Part shown: piece by piece, positions 49,301 to 60,640 of the stretch
Layout of the letters: the number at the start of each line of letters is the position of its first letter
How positions within the stretch are numbered: position 1 is the first letter of the stretch
Assembly (NCBI GenBank): GCA_023055505.1
Contig: JALIRH010000008.1
Span: forward strand, 3,162,001 to 3,226,000
From: Callipepla californica brunnescens
Lineage: Eukaryota; Chordata; Aves; Galliformes; Odontophoridae
DNA: 64,000 nt
Direction of reading: 5' to 3'
Program-made: the position numbers and the translations under genes
Notes under the pieces: model-generated
Seen by the model: only the letters and a program-made list of their open reading frames with translations
Database searches by the model: none
What the model was told of the DNA's origin: nothing

Positions 49301-52300
49301 CTTGCCCAAGCTACAAATGAATACACATTTCCTTTTGTTTTTATACATATATACATATATAAATAATGAATACCTGTTGAAGTGTAAATAGGATTTAAAC
49401 GAGCCATGCGTTAATGAGCTCTCTGCTTTGACTCCAACGTTAGCATCGCGTTTCAAGCATTAGTCTCGACTTGCCGCACTGAGAGGATTGTCTTTTGTGT
49501 AGGACGGTATTGACATTTTTCTTCTTCATTGAGAAGCTGGAGCAGCTACCTTCGGTGACAAACTGTGCGTGCTGCAAGAGCGAGGCTGCTTGCATAATGC
49601 AGGCTGGGTTCGGGGAGAGGAGCAGTGATATTTATGGGGAAGATAATTAGCATGGTTGGAAAGAAGCCAGGTCTGATAACTGTGGTCGCTGGCAGTTTGG
49701 CCGTGCTCACTGAGGAGTGTTTTTTTTTGTGTGTGTGTGTGTGGAGGTGATGCTGCTTTTAGGATGCTAGCAGCTCCCTAGCATCACACAACAACAGGAC
49801 AGCACAACCCCCTCTTAGCTGAGCACCAGTGTGGTCTCTGATACTGGACAGGACGAAAGCAGGCTACAGCATCCTGTATCCCTACGTGTGGGATCACATC
49901 TCCACGCTTGTGTAAAGCTTTACACAGGAGGAAGATGGAGCATCTCCTGCTTGACTTGGCAGTGTGATGGTAGAAAATGACCAAAATGCAAGGAGCTGGA
50001 ACTGAAAGAAATGAGCTGAGAAGCAGTTGCTGACACCTGCTTGGTGCACCAAGGTGGTTAAAGCAGTTGTTTTTCTGCTTCAAGAAGAGTAGGAAATGAT
50101 CCGGATCTTGCTACAGGCGTCACTTGAGTTCAGTTGCAGCTTCTTCCCTTTGGTTTCAGGTTGACTTTGATTTTATCTGAAAAAAGAAACAAGTCTGGCT
50201 TCTCCAGACTTGGAGGGTTCACCCACGGGAAGAGAGAATGAGGGGGCTGCCTTGCAAGGAGGAGATGGCTTTGGTTATGGTTTCTCAGGGAAGGAGCTGA
50301 GTATTTTAGCTCATTGACAAACGTGATCGACTGGGTGACAGGAGCTGTCCTGCCTCCCAGAGCTGCTCTCCAACGGAACGATGTGGGCTGCACCAACGTA
50401 GCCTTCAAGTAGGAAGAGAGCTCCTTGGCAAGATGGTTTTTAACACACTAAGCATATGCTTTTTTAATGAACAGATGATAATACCCCCCACTCCTATCTG
50501 CTAATAACTGGTTCATCAGATGTGCTTATAAATTCATACTTTGTCGTCCTGTTACTTTATTTTACTCTTCAGAAAGCAAGATCAGATGTCACGGGATATT
50601 GGTTGGAAGCATCTACCATGTAAGCATCGTTAGCATCTGGCACAGCGTTATCTGTCTTAAAACCTGTCCTTTTCCTTTTCGACATTGTCAATCTGATGGT
50701 GAAAGCCTTCCTAAGTTTTTTGGGATGGTGGAAAGCCGATGGTCCTTTCTGTGTGCTTGCTGATGGTCAATGGGTGGCAGCTGCGAGCAGCGTGGGGCTC
50801 GGGCAGTGGGGACCTGGCTTTAGGCAGGAAGCTCCTGCTAGGCTTCTCCTGCCTCTGCCCCAGCAGCGTGCTGCAGGCAGCTCCTTCCTTCGGGTTTGAG
50901 TCCTGCCACGCTTTTAACCTTCAAATGGCAGATACTCGAAGGAAAAACCCAGGCTCTGCTAACCGAATTATCTCCGTGTTTTCATCTGCCATTATGTTAA
51001 TGCGATGCGAAGCTCAGCAGATGGCACAAAGCAAATTATGCTGGGGAGGGAGTGGGGAGGGAGCCAAATTGACCTTTCCAGGACTTGCTGCTTTTCTACG
51101 GCACGGTTTGAAAGCTGAAGTTCTGCGTCCTGCTTAAAGTCACATCAGTCAATGCAAAGGCAGACAGACTAGGCACGGAGATGACAACAGATGTTAACCC
51201 TCCATGGCAGTGAATGCTCCTGAGCTTAATTTACCTGCACATTTTCTGGAAGAGCCCGGCGTATCCCTCGCAGACGCTCTTCCCCGTCCGCAGCACGTCC
51301 GTGGGTTCGCACAGCCTCAGGCTTTTGTTATGGAAGCCCACTACGTCGTACTCTGCGGGAAGGAAGGCAGCCAGAGTTCATCCCAAGGCCCCACGCAGCA
51401 GGGGTGCAGGGCAGCAGGGGCAGTGCTGGCACTGCTTCCATCTCTGGGAGCACGGCTGGGCTGGGACCAGCTGCGGTGGTCACTGCGTGTGGGCAGTGGG
51501 GGTGTTGGTGGGGTACGGGCAAGCAATTTGTATTAAAAATACTTGGAAAGTATGTCTTGCTAGGAAATACCGGCCGTGGTTTGTTGCAAGTGAATCGTGT
51601 AGGCAGGATGCTAATACCTGGAAGTGCAGGAAGCCTTAATTTGTTGAGAGAATAAGAAAAGCAGTGCAGCAGGGCTCCTTCCAACTGAGCCTGAGAAACT
51701 TGTCTGGGAAGGTGAGCTCAAGATGGACAGTCTTGGTCGCATCCATAACCTCTTTCCTTAAATATGTGCATGCTATTCACAGAATCATGGAATCGTTAAG
51801 GTTGGAAAGGACCTCTGAGATCCCCAAGTCCAACCCCAACCCATCTTGGAGCGTCACCACTGCACCTTTGGTCCAAGGCACTGTGTGGGGCTCACTTATG
51901 TGCCTTGGGGCAGAGGTCTGGGAGAAGGGTTCAGTGGGATGAGGAACAAGGAGGCCTTGGTACAGGGACTGGGGCAACGTGTGGGAGGTGAGGAAAGGAT
52001 GGCTGTACAGCTCCCTGTCTTCCCTAAGAGTTTTTTTATACCCTGTGCTAAATGCAAGTGATCTGCAAACCCAACTGGCTGCCACCAGTTGGCCGAATGG
52101 GAGAGGTTTCCCTTCAGCCTCCTTCCTTCTCTTTGCATCTTGGTTACTCCTGAAACTCCAGTGTTGCTTGTTTTGGGGTTTGGGAGGAGGAAGCAGGGGA
52201 GACTGCATGATGGCAGTTCCCATGGGGTCAGAAGGGTGTTGGTATTGGCTGAGATGGCACCCAAACAGGTTGTGTGAAAGCTGGCCTCTATGAAGTACTG

Positions 52301-55300
52301 CTCTGCTGTGTACATAAGATGAGCACCATTAGGAACTGCTGGAAAATGGGTTTGGGTCAGTGGCGAGGATGAAACTTCTGGTGGGGCAGAAGGGCTCTGG
52401 ATGTGATAACTGACCTCTGGTGCCTGGAAGCTTATCTTTGTGCTCCGGCTGCTCTGCCAGTGGGACAGCTGTGGTTGCACCCTTCAGTAAATTGGTAGGG
52501 GTGATAGAGCCATCAGATGTAAATCAAACATGCGCTAGGATGGGGAGTGTGGAAGCAGAGGCAGTGGAATAACCTCTGGATGTGTTTCTGGGTACATCAC
52601 AGAATTGTAGACTATCCTGAGGTGGAAGGGATCCATAAGGATTACTGAGTCCAACCCCTGGCTCCACGCAGCACCAGCCAAAAATCAGGCCATGTGTCTG
52701 AGAGTGCTGTCCAGATGCTTCCTAAACTCCAACAGCTCGGGGCCGTGACCGCTTCCTTCCACCCACTACCTGCCCTTGTGCAAAACCACCCACAGAACAG
52801 AGTAAATGACAGTGTCTGTGTAATGGGAGCAGCAGCGTTATCTTCTCAGTGGAAGATCCCAGCCTACCTATGTGGTGGCATATCCACATCCATATGGCAC
52901 GGACTTTCTCCAGGTCAGTCCGGGCTTGTTTAAGCAGGTTTTGGACGAGCTCCTCCACGCTGCCCTTGGTGTTCACCTGTTGGAAGAAGGGAGCACTGTG
53001 AGATTGGTGTGGAAAACCACTGTGGTGGATCCCCTGCCTTCCCCATCTTGGTCCTGCTGAAGCTGCTGAGAGCCCACCTGCCAGCACACGCTTCATTAAA
53101 AATAGAAATACAAAGCTCTAATTCCACGTTTCGAGCAAGATGTATTTTTGGTCACAGGTTCCCTCCCAGAGCGGGGTGTCTGCTGCTGATGTGTGCAGGG
53201 AAGAGGGACGGAGGCACAAGTGAGACTTACTTTTAATGCATAGGCATCCAGCTTCTCAAATTTCTGCAGATCCACTGCCAGGGATTTCAAAGAGGATTTG
53301 TCCCATGGATACACTGGGAAGAAACAAGCGGTCATTGTCTGGGGAAGGGAGGGCTGCTCCTGCCTGAGGGGACATCAGCAGTGGGTGCTCAGGGACAGTG
53401 GGTGTGAGGGCACCCGTGCAAGCAGAGCTTTGTTTGTCTCAGCTTTCCCTGCCAAGGGTTATTAGGCTGACCAGCGGAGAGAGAAAGCAGATTTACGTGT
53501 TTAAATACTGCTACGTACTGCTCTGAAAATTACTTTTCGCCTTTTGGGGAGGGGATATTTTTCTTGAAATTGGTTATCGGTTTTCATCTTTGTCAGGTTG
53601 TGGCTGCGAAGGATCGGCGCAGATGCGGGGTCTGGAATAGGTTAGCTGGGCAGCTGGGGTGTGAGCACAGAGCCTGGCTGCAGCATTGCTAGCGGGGCAC
53701 GGGGCTGTGAGAGCATCTCCAGTGTGTGATGGTCCCAAAGCCACCGCGGATATATGGAGGACTGGGAAGGTGGACGTGCTCGTGGTGGTACAAATCAGAT
53801 CGCTGCTCTGTGCCCTGCAGTGGGGTTTAAGAGTGATGGCTTTCCTGTCCGGCACTGGCACAGGTTGTCCTGAGGGGTGGTGGATGTCCTACACTTGGAG
53901 ACACGCGAGGTGAGGATGGATGGGGCTCTGAGTGCCTGATGGAGCTGTGGGTGTCCCTGTTCATTGCAGGGGGGTTGGACTGGATGATCTTTTAGGGTCC
54001 CTTCCAACTCAAAAGATTCTGTGATGCTATCTGAGGCCAGCGTGGAATGGGGTACAGCGGACAGTTACCGTGCAGATCTTTCGCGCTTGGTGGCCGTGGA
54101 GCTTCGGTCCTTTCAAAAGCTGGAAAATTACACAAGGAATTGTGAGGTGAGCAGTTCTTGGCAAAGAGAAGAAGAACAAAGAGAAACAGATGAATTCTGA
54201 GTCCCCAGGCTGTCCCTGGGCTCTGTGCTCCATGGCTGCTGCATGCCTCCCATTGCAGCCCCGGGGCTGGGGACAACAGACACCTGGAGGATCTGTGGGT
54301 GGCATGGACAGCATCTGGCCCAGGGGCTGCTGGCAGCTCCAGAACTTTGAGGTGACAGCTCCAGCAAGGAAGGAAGGAGCTGGTTCCCTCCAGGGCCACC
54401 CCCCCAGCACAGGGCTGTGCAGCAGGCAGCCTCACCTTTGTTGTCCTGGCCTCTCAGGCTGGGCACTCTCCGGGGACCTGCAATGATACCAACACAGTTT
54501 GTGATGCCACTGTGAGGCTGTGGCAGTTGGCAGCTAGCACAAGCGTGCGCTGTCCCTCTGGCTCATAGGGGTGACACCTGCAGAGGGAGGGATGTCACCT
54601 CTGCCATGGCCACGGTGCTTCCCCAGCCAGGAACGTACCTTTCCCAAAGGAGAGCTTCTTGAAGAACTGAGGAGAGGTGCCCTTGGGGTGGATCTCCACC
54701 GTCACCTGGGTTCCTGAAAGAAATGGTGACAAGCACAACTGGGAAAGGGAGCTCTAATCAGCAAGCGAATGGGAAGGCGAGTGGCATCATGCCAAAGGGT
54801 TGGTGTGCCAAGGCCAGATCCGAAGCCAGGTCATGTTTGCCCAAATCTAGAATCATGGGAGCATCTGTGTTGGGAAGGACCTCCAAGGTCATCAAGTCCC
54901 ACTGAAATGGCTCAGCTTTAGCAAAACAGGCAGCACTTCTGGACTTGTGAAGGGACCTGAGCGTTCTGCTTTCCCGGCAGAACAAATAAACCGCACCGTG
55001 AGAAAGCCCAGGGTCATCCCTGATGTGGCCCTCAAAAAAAATTTAGACTTTCCCAGTTCTCATTTAAAAAAAAAATGGGAGCCTGTTATAGTGTAACAGG
55101 CGATAAAGCAGAAGTCCTCAGCGAGGATCGTGTGGCAGCTCGAAGAAGAGGTTTATTGCCCTATTAAGTAGTCCTTGATGGAGATACGGTAAACAGAGAA
55201 TCAATGTCTTTCATTGATTTTTCTCGGAATAACACATAAAAAAGGCTCAAAGCTATGGAAATGACTTGGCTCGGGATACGAGAGCCCCTGGCAAAGGCCA

Positions 55301-57000
55301 CTGCCTGTAAGGGGCAGCAGTGGCTGGGAGTGCTGTGCTCTGCACGCCGGGATGCTCCCAGCAGGAGATTGGGAGTGTTTGCTCAAAGCTCTGCTCTGGC
55401 CTTGAGAGAGAAATGGATGGAAAAGGTTAGGAAATCTGCCAGGATTTCTCTAAGAGGCTGTGTTGTGGGGCAAGCATTTAAACCCCCCGAGTTCCCACAG
55501 GGGCAGGCAACATGGGATTGTTGCAGAGAGGAGAGGGGAAGGAGTACTCACTCCTGCCTGCTGCAGCACCATCCTACTGCCTTTTGGGGTTTTCCCTACA
55601 ACCTACAGGAGGACCTCCACGACCAGATGTCCTCAGCTGTACCTCTGCCCATGTTCTCCCAGCCCTCACTGCCCTCCATCTGAAATCTCAACCATTGCTT
55701 AGAACCACAGAATTGTCAAGGGTGGAAAAGACCGCTATGCCTTGGGTGGCCACTTACCTTCATTAGTGTACGAAGTAACAGTTTGCTTCTGCTTGTGGGG
55801 CTCCTTGGGACCTTGCTGGCCTGTTTGTAGGAAGAAGGACAGCTCAGTGCCATGAGGAGAGCGGAGAGGAGATGTGGGTGAGGGCTTGCATGTGGTGTGG
55901 GGCAGGACACGGAATGGGGTGGGATGATGGTGTAGGGTGAGGTGATGGCACGGGGTGGACAGGGCATGGGCTGGGGCTGCGGGAGCTTGAGCACAGCCAA
56001 AATGTTGTGGTGTCTCAGCACTGTGCATCTGGGGGAACGTGGGCAGTGTGGGGCACTTGGAAAAGCTGAGGGCCCTGCGCTACGTGGGGGAGAGGGGGCC
56101 CACTGAGATGGTAATGGGGCTGATGAAGGGGGAATTCATTAATCCCTGGGGGTGCCGAGGGATTGCTGGCAGGGAGGCAGAGCTGGGCACCAAACACAGG
56201 AGGGTGGGCATTGCATGTCGGTTTTTGGTAGCGGGGTTTCCCCACGCGGAGCGGGAGGACAACGTACCGCTGAGGTCTTTCTTCGGAGGTGGCTGCGGTC
56301 GGCTGTTTCCATTTCCATCATCCCGCAGACCTGCACGACACAAACACGAGGGTTGGCAGGCAGTGCTGGCGCAGCGGGGCGTCAGCTGGGTGTTATTTCC
56401 CAAATAAATGTGCGGACAAGCGCACATCGGGGCTCTCCTTGCAGCTCTCTTTCCTCCTCATATGAACCAGAGGGCATCAGTGTTGCGGGCAGCTTTCTCC
56501 AGGGTGCTTTGCCCAGAAACTCTCCTTTTCTCCCTTTCCTCCTGCAGGGAGGGTCTCTTCCTTTCGGAAGACCCCTCGGAGGCTGGGAGCCAGGGAGATG
56601 GCACCGGAGCTATAAATGGCTCTGGGCAGCCACCTGTGGGGACAAAGCCTGCACATCCTTCACACCCAGCAGCTTTGTCTCTTGCTCTCCGTGCCTGCAC
56701 ATCTCCTACCACCTAGGGCGGCACGCACCTGAAAACGGTTCTCCTGCAAAAAGAAGTTTAGGGTCATCGTTATTATCTTGCAACACGTCCCTTTAATCGG
56801 AGGAAGGGGAAAAAAACGAGCCCGGCTCTAAAGCTCCTCGCACAGCACCTGCAGCCCTCCCCTCCCAGGGACCAGGGGCTTTATTTACCTGCACCACCGT
56901 CCTTCAGTCCGTCCCTCTGCCCTTTCCGCTCGGGGCGGACGATGAGCAGCAGGTTGATGGCCACGGCGTTGGCACCGTCCTTCAGGTCCACGGTCCCCAT
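46304..57000 (-). CDS. KY: KY, kyphoscoliosis peptidase (transglutaminase-like muscle protein)
   Basis: Muscle Z-disc-associated protein with a transglutaminase-like core; it interacts with filamin C and its loss causes kyphoscoliosis/myopathy in mouse and human. Exons in gene order: 56889-57000, 56729-56743, 56268-56330, 55758-55820, 54639-54713, 54436-54477, 54069-54119, 53231-53313, 52868-52976, 51235-51352, 48762-48950, 47961-48151, 46304-47208. The CDS is 2016 nt, 671 residues (human about 660). The N-terminus MGTVDLKDGANAVAINLLLI matches the human start. Residues about 38-141 come from six small exons whose lengths are multiples of 3 and whose phases are all 1. The core follows YPWDKSSLKSLAVDLQKFEK; the catalytic triad is Cys232 (KSVCEGYAG), His274 (SDHAWNA) and Asp289 (LLDSTWGSG), all intact. 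The large last exon holds the KY-specific C-terminal repeats (LHQPVGPSWF, HPDPIIHTNDGRCS) and ends DVETQ. The second exon is only 15 nt and is the least certain; the rest align clearly. Confidence 0.95.
48395..48595 (-). mobile_element. CR1 LINE 3' tail in a KY intron
   Basis: Plus strand reads ATCACAGAACTGTAGGGGTT then GGAAGGGACCTCCAGAGGTC, GTAGGCATCCAGGAGGGACT and CCTCTCTGTGCAGCTCCAGT, a long CR1 tail in reverse. It has the same sense as KY. Confidence 0.9.
49729..49743. repeat. Short (GT)n microsatellite
   Basis: About 7 GT units directly following a run of T, in a KY intron. Confidence 0.8.
51778..51850 (-). mobile_element. Short CR1 3' tail in a KY intron
   Basis: CACAGAATCATGGAATCGTT, AAGGTTGGAAAGGACCTCTG and CCAAGTCCAACCCCAACCCA are the reverse of the CR1 end; strongly 5'-truncated. 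Confidence 0.85.
52598..52780 (-). mobile_element. CR1 3' tail in a KY intron
   Basis: ATCACAGAATTGTAGACTAT, GGTGGAAGGGATCC, GAGTCCAACCCCTGGCTCCA and CTAAACTCCAACAGCTCGG match the CR1 family in reverse. The last part resembles the subtype with a 'tccttgaactcc' segment. Confidence 0.8.
53905..54030 (+). mobile_element. CR1 3' tail, close to KY exon 54069-54119
   Basis: GGTTGGACTGGATGATCTTT, GGTCCCTTCCAACTC and GATTCTGTGATGC give the CR1 3' end; antisense to KY and within 40 bp of an exon boundary. Confidence 0.88.
54848..54910 (-). mobile_element. CR1 fragment in a KY intron
   Basis: AATCATGGGAGCATCTGTGT then GGGAAGGACCTCCAAGGTCA and TCAAGTCCCACTG, a short reverse CR1 tail lacking its very end. 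Confidence 0.65.
55702..55737 (-). mobile_element. Very short CR1 3' end next to KY exon 55758-55820
   Basis: AACCACAGAATTGTCAAGGG then TGGAAAAGACC is the last 30 or so bases of a CR1 in reverse, about 20 bp from the splice donor of the exon. Confidence 0.55.
56729..56743 (-). other. KY: KY 15-nt microexon (candidate)
   Basis: On the minus strand a T-rich tract ending TTTTTGCAG is followed by 15 nt and then GTGCGT. Inserted between exon 1 (ending GGTGCA-G) and the 63-nt exon at 56268-56330 it adds Gly-Glu-Pro-Phe-Ser and keeps phase 1 on both sides. Skipping it also keeps the frame, so the coding sequence alone cannot prove inclusion. Confidence 0.55.
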
Positions 57001-57800
57001 CGCGGCGGGGCCACCGCTGAGCTGCCGCCTCGCCGAGCTGCCCCGCTCGGTCACCATCCGTGCTCTGCCAACGCCGAGCGCGGCCAGGAGGCAGCGAGAG
57101 TCCTGCCCGGGGGAAGCAGCCGCTCTTCGGCCGGGGGCTCTGGTTTCAGAGCGTGCCCTGGGCTCCCCCTCCCCTCTCTCTGCCCTTTCGGCGTTGAGCA
57201 CTTGCCTGCACTCAAATCCCCCCCTCGCAGCTCTCTTGGCTTGGGGGGGGGGATTCGCTTTCCCCAGCGGGCAGAAATCCTTAAAAGGCTTTCCCTTCTG
57301 ATTCCGTCCCCAAGTGGAAACTTAAAGGATGCTTAGGGACGGAAATAATAATAACCCGCGCCGCGGTGAGAGGCGGGGGCTGCGGAGGAGCTGCAGCCCG
57401 GCGTGGATGGGAAGAGCCGCTCCGGGCTGGGGGGGATCAGCCTCTCCACCACAGAGCACAGGGCAGGAGAAGCTGCCTGCTGTCCCAAAAGAGCAAATCG
57501 TCCTCCCCCCCACCCCCGCTGCAGAGGCTCTGAGCGAGAGTGGCACGGGGCAAAAAAAAAATCCTGCTTTTCCAGCGGCTCCCCCAGCCCCAAAACGGGG
57601 CAGCGCTGCAGGGTTAGCGGCTCCTGCAGCCTGCAGAAGGGGCTGGCAGGGAAATGCTTTTCTAATTTTATCTCTGGCCTCTGTCCCACTGTGCGGCTGC
57701 TGGCCGGACCGCCTGGGCACCGCTGGGCTCGCCAGCAGCCTTGCCAAGCCACCTGGGGCTTGCCCGTCTCCGCTCCCCGAGATTTATGGCTGCGGTGACT
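56880..57800. promoter_or_regulatory. KY: GC/CpG-rich 5' region of KY
   Basis: GC-rich sequence surrounds KY exon 1 and extends about 800 bp upstream, with many CpGs around 57.0-57.2 and 57.35-57.45 kb and C or G runs near 57.24 and 57.5 kb. Long ORFs on both strands here reflect the GC content. No TATA box was recognised next to the ATG. Confidence 0.5.
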
Positions 57801-58479
57801 TTCTGGTTGCTGCTTTGCCACCTGCCTGCTGGCCTTTAGTGCTCGCTCTCCTGGCTCTGGCCGCAGCACCCTTTCCTCCCTGCCATCCCTCTCCCATGGG
57901 CAGCAGTCGTTACAGCCCTTCGCCCTCCTGGGCTGGCTGGCTGCTTTGCCCGGCTGTCCGTCTCGCACCAAGGTCTCCCCACCAGCATGGCACACTCTGC
58001 TGCTGCCTCCCGCCCCTTGCTGCTCTCAAACTGCACGTCCTCTTTGCATGGATCCTCTCCGTTGGCAGAAAGGTGGTGGCCCAGCATCAACAGGGACAAA
58101 TCCGGGTAGAAGCCGCTTATAAAGGAAGGCAGCACTGGTGCAACCCAAGTTACGTGGTGGCCTTGAGCTGAAGTGCTGCAAGCCCCCAGGGGTGAACACA
58201 CCCACGGGAGCTGGGAGCAGAACCCAATGCGTTCTGCCCACACTTGTGTTGAAGTTTTACATCTTTTAACAGTGACTTGGACATTCCAGCCATCAGCATC
58301 GCTCTGCCATCACCGTGACCTGGCTACAGCGTGTGTGGAAAGTTCTGCTTGCAGCTCTTCCTGCAGGACTTTTTTTCTGCATTTCTTTCTTTGCTCCTCA
58401 TCTATTTTTTCCCAAATGAAGAATACCCTGAGGGTGGAGCAGTGAGATTTCTGGACGTGGTTTTGCTTGTGATGGGCTC

Positions 58480-58640
58480 TGCTCATGGAGTCATCCAGGC
58501 TGGAGAAGAGCTTCATGGTCGCCGAGTCCCACCATCCCTTGACCCATACCATACCCAACGCTTTGCCATGTCCTCATGTCCCCTCTATCTGCCCCATCAG
58601 CACGGAGCCCTGGCCTTGGCACTAGTGCACTCAGGAGGCT
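58480..58640 (-). mobile_element. Diverged CR1 fragment
   Basis: TCATCCAGGCTGGAGAAGAG, GGTCGCCGAGTCCCACCATC and TTTGCCATGTCCTCATGTCC follow the order of a reversed CR1 tail (hypersensitive, degenerate copy). The terminal CACAGAAT is missing. Confidence 0.6.
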
Positions 58641-60354
58641 GTTAAAGCCCTGTGATTTCTCATGCATGGGAAGTCTGTCATTGGCCTGAGATAAGGTCAT
58701 GGCCAAGCAACAGCTGTCTGCGTGCCAGGATATTTTTGAAGCTAAAAATTTACATTTTGAGGAGGGAAAGGAGAAAGGTTTTTACTGTTGTGTTGATTTT
58801 AAAATAAAGGCAGCTCTTTGAATTTGCTGCGGGATGCAAAATGCTCACCTAAGTCCCAGGGAGATGAATTAATGGCCAGAGAACAAGAGAAGCTATCAGA
58901 GTGGCATGATTACATGTATTTACCACGTAGCTGTCATTTCTCCAGGGGCGATCTGGGGGAAGGAGAGCCCATACAAATGTAGAGCAAGAATTAGGTTATT
59001 TGAGTCCCATTGGGTGGAGAAGAAGATTGCAGGCTGCCTGGCCGAGCAACGCGTTAACTCTTCCGTGGGCATTTTGAGTTCAGTGTGGATGCAGGGGCTG
59101 TGCAGGAGGGGTTTCCCGGCCTCTGCTGGACTTTTCAGCTCTTTTTACAGGAGATTGCTGGTCCTTGGACGTGGCTGTGGAGGTGTGGGAGCAGAGCCGG
59201 ACCGGCTGCTCCATGTGCAGCACCACTGGGTTTGGACAAGTTCTGTTTTCTCCCCTGTGCCCTTCCTCTCATGTGCCCTAGCACCAGCTCCGCTTTGTCC
59301 ACCTGCCACTGGGGCTGTGTTATCCCAGCCCTATCCACAGTGATGCCCCGGGTCCTCCTCCCAACCCAGAATAGCTCCTCTAGAGCTCATTATTGCATGC
59401 ATATACATATTTGGTGTTTGTTGGGTTTTTTTTGCCATGCGCCTTGCTTTGTATATGCAGACATCGAATCTCAGCTGCCATTTTCTCTCAATTGCAGGCT
59501 AACTTTGAAGTGCTAGGATGCGTTCGTTCCACACAGAGAATTACAATGGCATTCTGATGAGTTTTAATCTCCTCTTCTGGCTCATCCTTTCCCTCTTCCT
59601 CCAGCAGAGCTGCAAGACACCGTGCTCAGTCTGCTCCTGGCGGCCTCCAACCTGCAGACTGCTCAAATGCTCCTTTCATTTTGCAGCTTCTGCTGTGTCA
59701 GCAGCTGTGCTTTATGATTTAAGACGGCACTAGAACTTTCCACTGAGCTGTAAACCCCTGTGCTTGGTGTCCCAGTATCCACGCAGCCCAGAGATGAGCT
59801 GGTGGCTGAGACAGCCCTGCCATGAGGGGTTGGGATGGATTTAGGGTGAGGGTGAGGCTGAGGTGAGGCCTCATGTGTTGTCATGCATGTCAGAACATAG
59901 GTCTGCTGATCTTCGGTTGCTTCTCGTTGCTGGCCTTTCTAGATGGGAGAGTGTGATCCTAGCTGGGCAGAGTGCTGTTTTGAAGGCATGAATCGTTTTC
60001 TAAGCTCCAAATAACTCATCCTCTGAAGGCATTTCTGGGCACCGGGGCCCTGTGGTAGGCTCCCTCCCAGATCCCCTGCAGAAGGTTTGGGGATCAATCT
60101 TCAAGTCCCATCTGAATGATGCATGAGCGGTGCCCTGGGCAGTGTGCTTTGCTGTTAGCCACCTAGCATTGCCTTGCCCTCAGACAGGTTAATATTCAGT
60201 GCAAAGTACACTGGAGGCAGGCGGTGTGGATGTAAGTGGGAAAAGTACGCACAACTCATTACCAGCATTTCAGTAAAAGCAGCCTTAAGGAAACCCAAGA
60301 AGGTTCTTCCTTCCCCGTGGAAGGAGCTGGTTGCTCCATGGCATGGTGGTGGAT

Positions 60355-60640
60355 GCCTTAGGTTGGAAGGGACCCGAAGGTTTATCTAGTTCCAAATCCC
60401 CTGCAGTGGGCTGGTTGCCCAGGGCCCCATCCAGACCAGCCTTGAGTATCCAGAGGTGGAGCACCCACTCTTCCCTGGGGAGTCAGTGCCAGAATTTCCT
60501 CCTCACATCTGACCTAAATCTCCACGCTTTTAGTTGAAAAACCATTCTCCCTTGTCCTGTCGCTATCAAACCTTGTAGAATGTTGATCTGCATCTTGTTT
60601 ATAAACTCCCTTAAAGTACTGAAAGGATGATGGCAGCACA
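60355..60640 (-). mobile_element. CR1 LINE 3' fragment, about 290 bp
   Basis: GGTTGGAAGGGACCCGAAGG, GGGCCCCATCCAGACCAGCC, TTCCTCCTCACATCTGACCT and ACCATTCTCCCTTGTCCTGT are ordered CR1 landmarks in reverse. Confidence 0.9.

Noticed and set aside
55890..55990. G-rich stretch as a minisatellite or quadruplex element
   Set aside because: No regular unit length is visible and the G runs are mostly 3-4 bases with uneven spacing; too weak to call.
57329..58171. 280-codon plus-strand ORF upstream of KY, and a 220-codon ORF opposite it
   Set aside because: Low-complexity Pro/Ala/Arg composition in GC-rich DNA, open on both strands, no domain, no splice context and no poly(A) support.
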